Assembly (NCBI GenBank): GCA_018063505.1
Contig: JAGPBF010000017.1
Span: forward strand, 1 to 36,024
Length of the DNA: 36,024 bases
Reading direction: 5' to 3'
Origin: Rhodoferax sp.
Lineage (GTDB): Bacteria > Pseudomonadota > Gammaproteobacteria > Burkholderiales > Burkholderiaceae_C
Positions 9,196 through 17,525 of the stretch are shown piece after piece (the first letter of the stretch is position 1; the number at the start of each line of letters is the position of its first letter). The position numbers and the translations under genes are program-made. Below the pieces are notes generated by a model. The model had not been told where the DNA came from, made no database searches, and worked only from the letters and a program-made list of their open reading frames with translations.

Positions 9196-9989
9196 AAACC
9201 GCGGCGCCCGAGGTGCTGCGCTTGCGCAAGCTCGGCAAGCACTACGGCAAGACCGTGGTTCTCAAAGGCGTGGACCTCTCCGTGGCGCAGGGTGAATCGC
9301 TGGCGATCATCGGCCCGAACGGCGCCGGAAAATCGACGCTGTTCAACCTGATCAGTGGCCGCAGCGCGCCCAGCGAGGGCGAGATCTGGCTCAAGGGCAA
9401 ACGCATCGATGGACTTGCGGCGCACCGGATCAACCGGCTGGGCCTGTCGCGCAGCTTTCAGGTCAGCCACGGCTTTGCGCGCCTGAGCGTGTTCGACAAC
9501 CTGCGCTGCGCCGCCTTGTGGAGCCAGGGCCAGCGCTACGTGTTCTGGCGGCCGCTCAGCGGCATGCGCGCGCTGGCGGTGCAGGCCGGCGAGATGATGG
9601 AACGCATCGGACTGCTGGGGCGCGCCCAGGTGCTGGCCGGCGAACTGAGTTATGCGGAGCAGCGGGCGCTGGAGATCGGCATCACCGTGATCGGAGGCGC
9701 CGATGTGGTGCTGCTGGACGAGCCGACCTCGGGCATGAGCCGCAGCGAGACGCTCCATTTCACCGCACTGATCCGTGCCCTGACGCTGGGACGGACCCTG
9801 CTGACGATCGAACACGACATGGACGTGGTGTTCGGTCTGGCTGACCGTATCGCGGTGCTGGCGCAGGGTGAAATTCTGTGCGTCGACACGCCGGCGGCAG
9901 TACGTGCCAATGCACGGGTGCAACAGGCATATCTCGGAGCGCTCGACCCGGCGCCCGCCATGGGCGCGTCAGGCGGCAGCACATGCTGA
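9192..9989 (+). CDS. livG: ABC transporter ATP-binding protein LivG
   Basis: A 265-residue cytoplasmic ATPase. Walker A is GPNGAGKST (41-49), the Q-loop lies in SRSFQVSHGF, the signature reads LSYAEQRALEIG, and Walker B is DVVLLDEPTSGMS with the switch His in TIEHDMDVVFGLADR. The LSYAEQ signature and the EHDMDVVF ending are LivG-type. It starts at GTG 9192 in a 4-base overlap with livM and ends inside livF with a 7-base overlap, so the four transporter genes are translationally coupled. The C-terminal residues after LGA (about 15) are poorly conserved and arise from the overlap region. It powers the LivHM channel. Confidence 0.93.
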   Translation: MKTAAPEVLRLRKLGKHYGKTVVLKGVDLSVAQGESLAIIGPNGAGKSTLFNLISGRSAPSEGEIWLKGKRIDGLAAHRINRLGLSRSFQVSHGFARLSVFDNLRCAALWSQGQRYVFWRPLSGMRALAVQAGEMMERIGLLGRAQVLAGELSYAEQRALEIGITVIGGADVVLLDEPTSGMSRSETLHFTALIRALTLGRTLLTIEHDMDVVFGLADRIAVLAQGEILCVDTPAAVRANARVQQAYLGALDPAPAMGASGGSTC

Positions 9990-10690
9990 CAATACGCGGC
10001 CTTGGCGCCGGTTACGGTGCACGCGAGGTGCTGCACGATGTGGATGTCGACGTTGCGCCGGGAGAAATCGTGGCCGTGCTCGGACGCAACGGATCGGGGC
10101 GTTCGACGCTGGCCAAGGCCATCGCCGGTCAACTGGCATGGCGTGGCACGATGCACTGGAACCAGCAGTCCCTGACGCAGCTGCAGAGTTTTGAGATCGC
10201 CCGACTGGGAATCGGCTACGTGCCCGAGAGCCGGGATGTGTTTGGCGGTCTGACGGTGCAGCAGAACCTGACACTGGGCATCAAGCCAGGCTTGGCCACC
10301 GCAGCAAGCACCGCAGCGTGGCGTGACGAGGATGTCTATCAACTGTTCCCGGCGCTGCGGGCCCGTCGGCATGTCGATGCCGCGGTATTGTCCGGTGGCG
10401 AGCAGCAGATGCTGGCGCTGGGTCGCTGCCTGATGGGTGCGCCTTCGATGGTCATTGTCGACGAGCCGACCGAGGGCTTGGCGCCGGCACTGGTGCAACA
10501 GGTGGCGGCATGCCTGCGCATGTTGCAGCGCCGCGGCGTGGCCGTGATGCTGATGGAACAGAAAATGGCGATTGCGCTGTCCATTGCCGACCGGGTCCTG
10601 GTGATGGGGCATGGCCGCATTGTTTTCAACGGCACACCAACGCAACTGCGCGGGCGCACCGCGCTTGTGCAGGAATGGTTGCAGGTGTGA
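9983..10690 (+). CDS. livF: ABC transporter ATP-binding protein LivF (Walker A Lys replaced by Arg)
   Basis: A 235-residue partner ATPase of LivG. LivF marks are VPESRDVFGGLTVQQNL, the signature LSGGEQQMLALGR, Walker B MVIVDEPTEGLAP and the switch segment MLMEQKMAIALSIADR. Walker A reads GRNGSGRSTLAK: Arg40 stands where nearly all P-loops have lysine. The codon is CGT at 10100-10102, clearly arginine. I recall other LivF proteins of Burkholderiales with GRSTT, so this may be a lineage trait rather than a defect. The ATG at 9983 overlaps livG by seven bases. No livK-type binding protein gene follows; the next gene is more than 140 bases away and has its own regulatory region. Confidence 0.92.
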   Translation: MLTIRGLGAGYGAREVLHDVDVDVAPGEIVAVLGRNGSGRSTLAKAIAGQLAWRGTMHWNQQSLTQLQSFEIARLGIGYVPESRDVFGGLTVQQNLTLGIKPGLATAASTAAWRDEDVYQLFPALRARRHVDAAVLSGGEQQMLALGRCLMGAPSMVIVDEPTEGLAPALVQQVAACLRMLQRRGVAVMLMEQKMAIALSIADRVLVMGHGRIVFNGTPTQLRGRTALVQEWLQV

Positions 10691-10719
10691 GGGTGCAATA
10701 GGCTGCAGGCGTTCTGGAT

Positions 10720-10737
10720 TTGTCCCGATGGGGACAA
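10720..10737. repeat. Inverted repeat after livF
   Basis: TTGTCCC (10720-10726) and GGGACAA (10731-10737) form a perfect 7-bp inverted repeat around GATG, 30 bases after the livF stop. No T tract follows, so an intrinsic terminator is not supported. It could be a weak transcript-end hairpin or a second protein site upstream of the -10-like element at 10768. No function can be assigned. Confidence 0.4.
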
Positions 10738-10767
10738 GCGGCAGGTCTGTGTTTCACGCATGGCCTC

Positions 10768-10773
10768 TACAAT
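10768..10773 (+). promoter_or_regulatory. Candidate -10 element upstream of hydratase/dehydrogenase gene
   Basis: TACAAT matches five of six bases of the sigma-70 -10 consensus. It lies 64 bases before the ATG at 10837. At 16-18 bases upstream there is no recognisable -35 hexamer (GTCTGT and its neighbours), so the promoter would be weak or activator-dependent. The AT-rich run that follows contrasts with the GC-rich surroundings, which supports a start site here and a separate transcript from livHMGF. Confidence 0.45.
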
Positions 10774-10783
10774 GATTTTAAAA

Positions 10784-10797
10784 AGAACGATCGTTCT
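10784..10797. promoter_or_regulatory. 14-bp perfect palindrome, probable TetR-type operator
   Basis: AGAACGATCGTTCT is a perfect palindrome. With one mismatched pair it extends to 22 bases (10780-10801) by A/T flanks. Its centre lies about 17 bases downstream of the -10-like TACAAT, where a bound repressor would block the start site. AACGATCGTT-type cores are common among operators of TetR-family repressors controlling fatty-acid or multidrug genes. No regulator gene occurs in the window, so the partner would be encoded elsewhere. I did not notice a second exact copy while reading. Confidence 0.5.
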
Positions 10798-10836
10798 ATT
10801 TTTACCGGACAACTCTCTTTTCCCGAGGATGCAGAC

Positions 10837-12936
10837 ATGACCGCCCAATACAAAGTCCACGGCAACGTGGCCGTCATCACCATGAGCAACCCGCCGGTCA
10901 ACGGCCTGGGATTTGCGACGCGCCGCGGCATCGTCAGCGGCCTGTCGCGGGCGCTGGCCAACAAGCGGGTCAAGGCCGTGGTGATCACCGGCGCCGGCAA
11001 GGCGTTCTCGGGCGGCGCCGACATCAAGGAATTCGGTTCACCCAAGGCGGTGCAGGAGCCGAACCTGCTGAGCGTCATCCTGGCGATCGAGAATGCCGAC
11101 AAGCCCGTCGTGGCCGCACTGCATTCGGTGGCGATGGGCGGCGGACTGGAACTGGCGCTGGGTTGCCACTACCGCATTGCTGCGCCGGGCTGCAAGATCG
11201 CACTGCCGGAAGTCAAGCTCGGCCTGATTCCCGGTGCCGGCGGCACGCAGCGCCTGCCACGGGTGCTCGGTGTCGAAGTGGCGCTGAACATGATCGTCAG
11301 TGGCGAGCCGCAAAACAGCGAATTGCTGGCCAGCCTGCCGGGCCAGAAGCTGTTCGACAAGATGGCGGTCTCCGGCGAGACGCTGCTCGACGAGGCGATC
11401 GCACTGGCCAGATCGGTGGCAGCCACCCGTCCGCTGCCGCTGGTGCGCAACCTGCCATGCAAACATCCGCTGGGCGACGCCTATTTCCAGTTCGCGCGCA
11501 ACATGGTCGGCGGCATGTCGAAGAACTACCCGGCGCCGCTCAAGTGCGTCGACGCGATCGAGATCGCCACCAAGCACAAGATCGACCAGGGTCTGCCGAT
11601 GGAGCGTGAGATCTTCACCAACCTGATGTTCACGCCAGAATGCAAGGCCCTGCGCCATCTGTTCGTGGCCGAGCGCGCCACCGCCAAGATCGCCGATGTG
11701 CCTGCCGACACACCCAGGCGCGATATCGGGTCGATCGCGGTCATCGGTGCCGGCACCATGGGTGGCGGTATCTCGATGAACTTCCTCAACGCCGGCATTG
11801 CGGTCAAGATGCTGGAGATGAAGCAGGAGGCGCTGGACCGCGGCATCGCGACAATCCGCAAAAACTACGAGTCGCAGGTCAAGCGCGGCAAGCTCAAGCA
11901 GGACAAGTACGAGCAACGCATGGCGCTGTTGTCGACAACGCTCGACTACAGCGACCTCAAGGACGCCGACATGGTGATCGAGGCGGTGTTCGAGGAGATG
12001 GGTGTCAAGGAGACGGTGTTCCGCAAGCTTGACGAGGTGATGAAACCCGGCGCCATTCTGGCCAGCAACACGTCGACGCTGGATCTGGACAAGATCGCCA
12101 GCTTCACGAAGCGCCCGCAGGACGTGATCGGCACGCACTTCTTCAGCCCGGCCAACGTGATGCGCCTGCTCGAGGTCGTGCGTGGCGAGAAGACAGGCAA
12201 GGACGTGCTGGCCACCGTGATGGCGCTGGGCAAGAAGATCAAGAAGACGACCGTGGTCTCGGGCGTTTGTGATGGTTTCATCGGCAACCGCATGATCGAG
12301 CAATACAGCCGCCAGGCCGGCTTCCTGCTCGACGAAGGTTGTACACCTGCGCAGGTCGACAAGGCCATCGAGAAATTCGGCTTCGCGATGGGTCCGTTCC
12401 GCATGGGCGACCTGGCCGGCAACGATATCGGCTGGGCGATCCGCAAGCGCCGGGCTACCGAGCGCGCCGACATGAAGTACAGCCGCACGGCCGACAAACT
12501 GTGCGAACTCGGCCGCTTTGGCCAGAAGACCGGTGCCGGTTGGTACGACTACCAGGCGGGCAAGCGCGACGCGATCCCCTCCGCACTGGTCGTCAGGATG
12601 ATCGAGGACCATCGCAAGGAGATGGGCATCACGCCGCGCAAGGTGTCCGACGAGGAGATCGTCCAGCGCCTGGTGTTCTCGCTGGTCAACGAGGGCGCGC
12701 GCATTCTGGAGGACGGCATTGCGTCCAAGGCCAGCGACATCGACATGGTCTACATCACCGGATACGGCTTCCCGATCTACCGTGGTGGCCCGATGTGTTA
12801 CGCCGACCAGGTCGGCCTGTTCAACGTGGTGCAGGCGATGCAGCGCTTTGGCCGCAACCCGATGGACGACGCCGAATTCTGGACACCAGCGCCGCTGCTG
12901 CAGAAGCTGGTGTCGCAGGGCAAGAACTTCAGCTGA
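10837..12936 (+). CDS. Enoyl-CoA hydratase / 3-hydroxyacyl-CoA dehydrogenase fusion (FadB/FadJ-like)
   Basis: A 699-residue bifunctional beta-oxidation enzyme. Residues 1-190 are a crotonase domain with the two catalytic glutamates, Glu105 in GGGLELALG and Glu125 in LPEVKLGL, and the oxyanion loop FSGGADIKEFG. From about 298 a Rossmann NAD site reads IAVIGAGTMGGG. His434 in GTHFFSPANVM is the dehydrogenase catalytic residue, and CDGFIGNRM follows. Two C-terminal helical domains end with YITGYGFPIYRGGPM. It hydrates trans-2-enoyl-CoA and oxidises the 3-hydroxyacyl-CoA with NAD. ATG 10837 is preceded by GAGGA seven bases upstream; the longer frame runs through the palindromic control region and is not real. 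The thiolase partner is two genes downstream. Confidence 0.95.
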   Translation: MTAQYKVHGNVAVITMSNPPVNGLGFATRRGIVSGLSRALANKRVKAVVITGAGKAFSGGADIKEFGSPKAVQEPNLLSVILAIENADKPVVAALHSVAMGGGLELALGCHYRIAAPGCKIALPEVKLGLIPGAGGTQRLPRVLGVEVALNMIVSGEPQNSELLASLPGQKLFDKMAVSGETLLDEAIALARSVAATRPLPLVRNLPCKHPLGDAYFQFARNMVGGMSKNYPAPLKCVDAIEIATKHKIDQGLPMEREIFTNLMFTPECKALRHLFVAERATAKIADVPADTPRRDIGSIAVIGAGTMGGGISMNFLNAGIAVKMLEMKQEALDRGIATIRKNYESQVKRGKLKQDKYEQRMALLSTTLDYSDLKDADMVIEAVFEEMGVKETVFRKLDEVMKPGAILASNTSTLDLDKIASFTKRPQDVIGTHFFSPANVMRLLEVVRGEKTGKDVLATVMALGKKIKKTTVVSGVCDGFIGNRMIEQYSRQAGFLLDEGCTPAQVDKAIEKFGFAMGPFRMGDLAGNDIGWAIRKRRATERADMKYSRTADKLCELGRFGQKTGAGWYDYQAGKRDAIPSALVVRMIEDHRKEMGITPRKVSDEEIVQRLVFSLVNEGARILEDGIASKASDIDMVYITGYGFPIYRGGPMCYADQVGLFNVVQAMQRFGRNPMDDAEFWTPAPLLQKLVSQGKNFS

Positions 12937-12972
12937 CGCATCGCACCCGGACGCGACGCAGAGAGATAACCC

Positions 12973-14475
12973 ATGATCAAGCGCCTGTTGCTCGGCTTGC
13001 TGGTTCTGCTGCTGTTGCTGGCCGCGGTGCTGGCGGCCAACACCTTGCGCAAGGGTTCGCGCCAGATCGATGTGGCGCCGATTGCCGAACTGCCGGTGGA
13101 CAAGCAGGCGGCTGCCGCACATCTGTCCGAGGCGGTACAGGCACGCACGATTTCCTCGCGCACCGATCCTGCGCAGAATGCCGATCAGTTCGCGCGCCTG
13201 CAGGCGATGCTGCAGGAACGGTATCCCAAGGCCCATGCAGTCCTCAAGCGCGAAATCATCAGCGACCTGAGCCTGCTGTACACCTGGCAAGGCAGCGATC
13301 CCAAGGCCAAACCCATCATGCTGATGGCGCACCAGGACGTGGTGCCGGTATCGCCAGGCACGGAAGACAAGTGGTCGGCCGAGCCGTTCGCCGGCACGAT
13401 CCGCGACGGTTTCGTCTGGGGCCGCGGTGCCTGGGACGACAAGGGCAACCTGATCGCGCAGATGGAAGCGGTCGAGCTGCTGGCGGCCAGTGGTTACCAG
13501 CCCGAGCGCACGGTCTATCTGGCGTTCGGCGCCGATGAAGAGGTGGCGGGCGAGCGCGGGGCCGCAAAAATCGCCGCCTTGCTCAAGGAACGTGGTGTGC
13601 GGCTCGATTTCGTCATCGATGAGGGCCTGCTGATCACCGAAGGCATCATGCCCGGTCTGGCCAAGCCAACGGCCATCATCGGCGTGGCCGAAAAAGGATA
13701 CCTGTCGGTACAGGTGACGATCGACGCCGTGCCAGGCCATTCGTCGATGCCGCCGCCAGAGGGAACCAGCGCGATCGCGATGATGGCCGCTGCGCTGCAG
13801 CAGATCGACCGCAATCCGATGCCGGCGAGCATCAGCGGCGTGGCAGACGAGATGTTCGCGACGATTGCGCCCGAGATGGCCGGTTTTTCGCGGGTTGCGC
13901 TGTCCAACCTGTGGTTGTTCGGCCCGGTCGTGCGCCGGCAGCTCGAGGCCGGTGCCAGCACCAATGCGATGTTGCGCACCACCACCGCGTTGACGGTTGC
14001 GCGTGCCGGTGATGCCGACAACGTTTTGCCCGGTCAGGCCCAGGCCGTGATCAACTACCGCATGTTGCCCGGTGACGATTCGGCCACGGTCATCGCGCGG
14101 CTGAAGGGTCAGATCGCGCAAAGCCTGGGGCATGAACGCTTCACGCTGCAGGCGTTGCCGGGCGCGTCGGAGGCCTCGCCGGTGGCGTCCAGCCAGTCCG
14201 AACCGTTTCTGCTGGTCAACCGGACCGTGCGCGAGGTGTTTCCCGGAACCCTGGTGACACCCGGCCTGATGCTGGGCGGCACCGACTCGCGTTTTTTCTC
14301 CGACGTCGCCGACCAGATTTTCAAGTTCTCGCCGGTACGCGCCAAATCCGAGGATCTGGCGCGATTCCATGGTACCAACGAACGCATCTCGCTCGACAAC
14401 CTGGCCGAGTTGATCCGCTTCTACCACCGCCTGTTGACCACGGGTGCCAAGGTATCCCGAACCCCTTCGAACTAG
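12973..14475 (+). CDS. PM20D1/CPS1-like M20 metallohydrolase with N-terminal membrane anchor
   Basis: A 500-residue M20 zinc hydrolase. Residues 3-23 are one long hydrophobic helix after a basic start (MIKRLLLG), giving a signal anchor with the enzyme on the periplasmic side. Di-zinc ligands are visible: His120 and Asp122 region in MAHQDVV, Asp155 in GRGAWDDKGN, Glu189-Glu190 in GADEEVAG, Asp216 in FVIDEG, and His466 in ARFHGTNERIS. The blocks WGRG.WDDK, IGVAEKGYLSV, PGHSSMPPP and RFHGTNERI match the carboxypeptidase S/PM20D1 branch more than aminoacylase or DapE. Mammalian PM20D1 makes and hydrolyses N-fatty-acyl amino acids. It lies between the hydratase and thiolase genes, 36 bases after the first and 9 before the second, so co-transcription with beta-oxidation is very likely. 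Substrate is unproven. Confidence 0.9.
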   Translation: MIKRLLLGLLVLLLLLAAVLAANTLRKGSRQIDVAPIAELPVDKQAAAAHLSEAVQARTISSRTDPAQNADQFARLQAMLQERYPKAHAVLKREIISDLSLLYTWQGSDPKAKPIMLMAHQDVVPVSPGTEDKWSAEPFAGTIRDGFVWGRGAWDDKGNLIAQMEAVELLAASGYQPERTVYLAFGADEEVAGERGAAKIAALLKERGVRLDFVIDEGLLITEGIMPGLAKPTAIIGVAEKGYLSVQVTIDAVPGHSSMPPPEGTSAIAMMAAALQQIDRNPMPASISGVADEMFATIAPEMAGFSRVALSNLWLFGPVVRRQLEAGASTNAMLRTTTALTVARAGDADNVLPGQAQAVINYRMLPGDDSATVIARLKGQIAQSLGHERFTLQALPGASEASPVASSQSEPFLLVNRTVREVFPGTLVTPGLMLGGTDSRFFSDVADQIFKFSPVRAKSEDLARFHGTNERISLDNLAELIRFYHRLLTTGAKVSRTPSN

Positions 14476-14484
14476 GAGTCTCCC

Positions 14485-15660
14485 ATGAGCAAAGCCGTCA
14501 TTGTTTCCACCGCGCGCACCCCACTGGCCAAGAGCTGGAAAGGTGCATTCAACATGACCCACGGGGCGACGCTGGGTGGCCATGCGGTCGAACATGCCAT
14601 CAAGCGCGCCGGCATCGAGGCCGGCGAGGTCGAGGATGTCATCATGGGCTGCGCCAATCCGGAGGGCGCCACCGGCGCCAACATCGCGCGCCAGATCGCC
14701 TTGCGCGCCGGCTGCCCGGTCACCGTATCGGGCATGACGGTGAACCGTTTCTGCTCGTCCGGCCTGCAGACGATCGCGCTGGCAGCGCAGCGCATCATCG
14801 CCGGCGAGGGCGACGTCTACGTTGCCGGCGGCGTCGAAAGCATCTCCTGCGTGCAGCAGGAAATGAACCGGCATATGCTGGCCGACCCCTGGCTGGTCAA
14901 GCACAAGCCCGAGATCTACTGGAACATGTTGCAGACCGCCGAGCAGGTGGCCAAGCGCTACAGCATCGGACGCGATGCGATGGATGAATACGGTGCTGCC
15001 AGCCAGCAAAAGGCCGCAGCCGCGCGCGCCGCAGGTCTGTTCGATGCCGAGATCGCGCCGATCACCGTCACCGCCGGCGTGGCCGACAAGATCATGGGCC
15101 TGATGAGCAAGGAAGTCACGGTCAGCCAGGACGAAGGCATCCGCGAAGGAACGACCAAGGAGGGCATCAGCGGCATCAAGCCGGCAATTCCTGGTGGCGT
15201 GATCAGCGCCGGCAATGCGAGCCAGTTTTCCGACGGGGGTGGCGCGGTGGTGGTGATGGACGAGACGCTGGCCCAGAAGAAGGGACTGCAGCCGCTCGGA
15301 CGTTTCCTGGGATTTGCCGTCGCCGGCTGCGAGCCCGACGAGATGGGCATCGGCCCGGTGTTCGCAATACCCAAGGTGCTCAAGCGCCTGGGCCTGACGG
15401 TTGCGGACATCGACTTGTGGGAACTCAACGAGGCGTTTGCGGTGCAGGTGCTGTATTGCCGTGACAAGCTCGGGATTCCGGCCGATCGGCTCAATGTCAA
15501 TGGCGGCGCGATCGCCGTCGGCCATCCGTATGGCGTGAGCGGCCAGCGCCTGACCGGCCATGCGCTGATCGAAGGCAAGCGGCGCGGCGCCAGGCGGGTC
15601 GTCGTGACGATGTGCATTGGTGGCGGCATGGGTGCCGCCGGCGTGTTCGAGGTCCTGTAG
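14485..15660 (+). CDS. Acetyl-CoA acyltransferase (thiolase, FadA-like)
   Basis: A 391-residue thiolase of full family length. The acyl-accepting nucleophile is Cys90 in [12 protein letters not shown], the general base is His347 in [17 protein letters not shown], and Cys377 lies in [23 protein letters not shown] carries the conserved N-E-A-F. The reaction is cleavage of 3-ketoacyl-CoA by CoA. The GHPYGVSG loop differs from the common GHPLGASG but keeps the catalytic His. AGGAG sits six to ten bases before ATG 14485. Placed with the hydratase/dehydrogenase fusion and an acyl-CoA dehydrogenase, it most probably acts in the degradative direction. Confidence 0.95.
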   Translation: MSKAVIVSTARTPLAKSWKGAFNMTHGATLGGHAVEHAIKRAGIEAGEVEDVIMGCANPEGATGANIARQIALRAGCPVTVSGMTVNRFCSSGLQTIALAAQRIIAGEGDVYVAGGVESISCVQQEMNRHMLADPWLVKHKPEIYWNMLQTAEQVAKRYSIGRDAMDEYGAASQQKAAAARAAGLFDAEIAPITVTAGVADKIMGLMSKEVTVSQDEGIREGTTKEGISGIKPAIPGGVISAGNASQFSDGGGAVVVMDETLAQKKGLQPLGRFLGFAVAGCEPDEMGIGPVFAIPKVLKRLGLTVADIDLWELNEAFAVQVLYCRDKLGIPADRLNVNGGAIAVGHPYGVSGQRLTGHALIEGKRRGARRVVVTMCIGGGMGAAGVFEVL

Positions 15661-15689
15661 CACCGGACAGGCAAGGGGAGAACACCACC

Positions 15690-17525
15690 GTGGCATTGCG
15701 CGAAACGCTCGATTTCCTGCTGTACCAGTGGCTGGACACGGAAAAACTGTGCGAACGCGAACGGTTTGTGGACCATTCGCGCGAGACCTTCGATGCGGTG
15801 CTCGATACCTGCGAGCGTATCGCGCGCGAGAAGTACGCTCCGTTCAACCGCCTGGTCGACACCCAGGAGCCTTATGTCGACGGCGACAGGGTCGTGCTGC
15901 CGCAAGCCACCCATGACGCCCATGCGGCCTATGTGGCCTCGGGCATGCTGGGCGCAGCGCAGGACTATGCACTGGGTGGCATGCAGCTGCCCTATACCGT
16001 CAACGCCAGTGCCAATGCATTCTTCGCGCTGGCCTCGGTCAGTATCGGCAGCCACCTGCTGACGGTTGGCAATGCCAATCTGTTGCTGGTGCACGGCACG
16101 GCGATGCAGCAGCAGGTGTTTGCCGCCAACGCGTTGTCCGGCCGCTGGGCCGGCACCATGTGCCTGAGCGAGCCGCAGGCGGGCTCCAGCCTGTCGGACA
16201 TCACCACCCGGGCCGTGCCAGACGGCGACGATGGAGACGGCGATCCACTGGGTCCGCGGTATCGGCTGACCGGCAACAAGATGTGGATTTCCTCCGGCGA
16301 GCATGAACTGACCGAGAACATCGTGCACCTGGTGCTGGCCAAGATCCCGGGACCGGACGGCCGCCTGATTGCCGGCACCCGGGGGATCTCGCTGTTCATC
16401 GTGCCCAAGAAACTGGTCGATACCGAAGGCCGGTTGACCGGCGTGCGCAACGATGTTGCCCTGGCCGGCCTGAACCACAAGCTGGGCTGGCGCGGCACGA
16501 CCAATACGCTGCTGAACTTCGGCGAAGGGCGTTATCCGGTGCAGGACCGCGCCGGGGCCGTTGGTTACCTGGTCGGCAAACCGCATGAAGGCCTGCGCTG
16601 CATGTTCCACATGATGAACGAGGCGCGTATCGGGGTGGGCACGGCTGCGACGATGCTGGGCCTGGCCGGGTACTACGCATCGCTGGAATACGCCCGCAAC
16701 CGGCCGCAGGGTCGCCCGGTCGGTGCCGGCGGCAAGGATGTCGGACAGCCGCCGGTGCCGATCATCGAACACGCCGACGTCAAGCGCATGTTGCTGGCGC
16801 AGAAAGCATATTGCGAAGGTGCGCTGGCGCTGGAGCTGTATTGCGCCCGGCTGGTCGACGAAGACCATACGGGTGCTGCTCCCGCGGCACAGGAGGCCCG
16901 GCAATTGCTGGAGATCCTGACCCCGATCGCCAAGAGTTGGCCCAGCGAATGGTGCCTGGAGGCCAATTCACTGGCGATCCAGATCCACGGCGGTTATGGC
17001 TACACCCGGGATTTCCCGGTCGAGCAATACTGGCGTGACAACCGCCTGAACATGATCCACGAGGGTACGCACGGCATTCATGCCCTGGACTTGCTCGGAC
17101 GCAAGGTGCGCATGGACGGAGCTCGCCCGTTGGCACTGCTGCTGGCGCGGATCGACGCCACAGTGGCACAGGCGGCGGCGCTGCCGGAACTGGCCGAATC
17201 CGCACAGGCATTGTCGGCCGCCTGGCAACGCATCACGGTCGCCACAGATGCGGCCTGGTCTACCGGCGAACCAACCCAGGCGCTGGCCAATGCAGTGCCC
17301 TACCTGCAGGCGTTCGGCCATGCGGTGCTGGCCTGGATCTGGCTGGACGTGGCAGTGGCAGCGCTGCGGCTGCGGACAGGGCAACGCAGCGCGATGGCAC
17401 TGGCAGGCACAATCGGCTGCATGACTTATTTCTACCAATATGAACTCGGCAAGATCGACGCCTGGCTGGCGCCGGTCCGGCAACGCGACATGACCTGTGC
17501 CCAGCTGCCGCTGGAGGCCTTCTGA
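15690..17525 (+). CDS. Acyl-CoA dehydrogenase, long (FadE-type, C-terminal extension)
   Basis: A 611-residue flavin dehydrogenase. The FAD/substrate block is MCLSEPQAGSSLSDI followed by GNKMWISSGEHELTENI; the catalytic base is Glu458 in IHEGTHGIHALDLLGRKV. The extra ~130 residues at the end place it in the 590-610 residue group with an acyl-CoA dehydrogenase C-terminal domain, larger than the 380-residue short-chain enzymes. It introduces the trans-2 double bond of an acyl-CoA and passes electrons to ETF. The start is GTG 15690 with AGGGGAG ten bases upstream; the frame extending to 15612 overlaps the thiolase. Its stop overlaps the ATG of the next small gene (TGATG). Confidence 0.95.
   Translation: MALRETLDFLLYQWLDTEKLCERERFVDHSRETFDAVLDTCERIAREKYAPFNRLVDTQEPYVDGDRVVLPQATHDAHAAYVASGMLGAAQDYALGGMQLPYTVNASANAFFALASVSIGSHLLTVGNANLLLVHGTAMQQQVFAANALSGRWAGTMCLSEPQAGSSLSDITTRAVPDGDDGDGDPLGPRYRLTGNKMWISSGEHELTENIVHLVLAKIPGPDGRLIAGTRGISLFIVPKKLVDTEGRLTGVRNDVALAGLNHKLGWRGTTNTLLNFGEGRYPVQDRAGAVGYLVGKPHEGLRCMFHMMNEARIGVGTAATMLGLAGYYASLEYARNRPQGRPVGAGGKDVGQPPVPIIEHADVKRMLLAQKAYCEGALALELYCARLVDEDHTGAAPAAQEARQLLEILTPIAKSWPSEWCLEANSLAIQIHGGYGYTRDFPVEQYWRDNRLNMIHEGTHGIHALDLLGRKVRMDGARPLALLLARIDATVAQAAALPELAESAQALSAAWQRITVATDAAWSTGEPTQALANAVPYLQAFGHAVLAWIWLDVAVAALRLRTGQRSAMALAGTIGCMTYFYQYELGKIDAWLAPVRQRDMTCAQLPLEAF

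Noticed and set aside
11038-15696. Very long open frame (about 1,550 codons) on the minus strand
   Set aside because: It lies antisense to the hydratase/dehydrogenase, M20 and thiolase genes. Its translation is rich in His, Arg, Gln and Gly with no domain, a usual by-product of GC-rich codon bias on the opposite strand.
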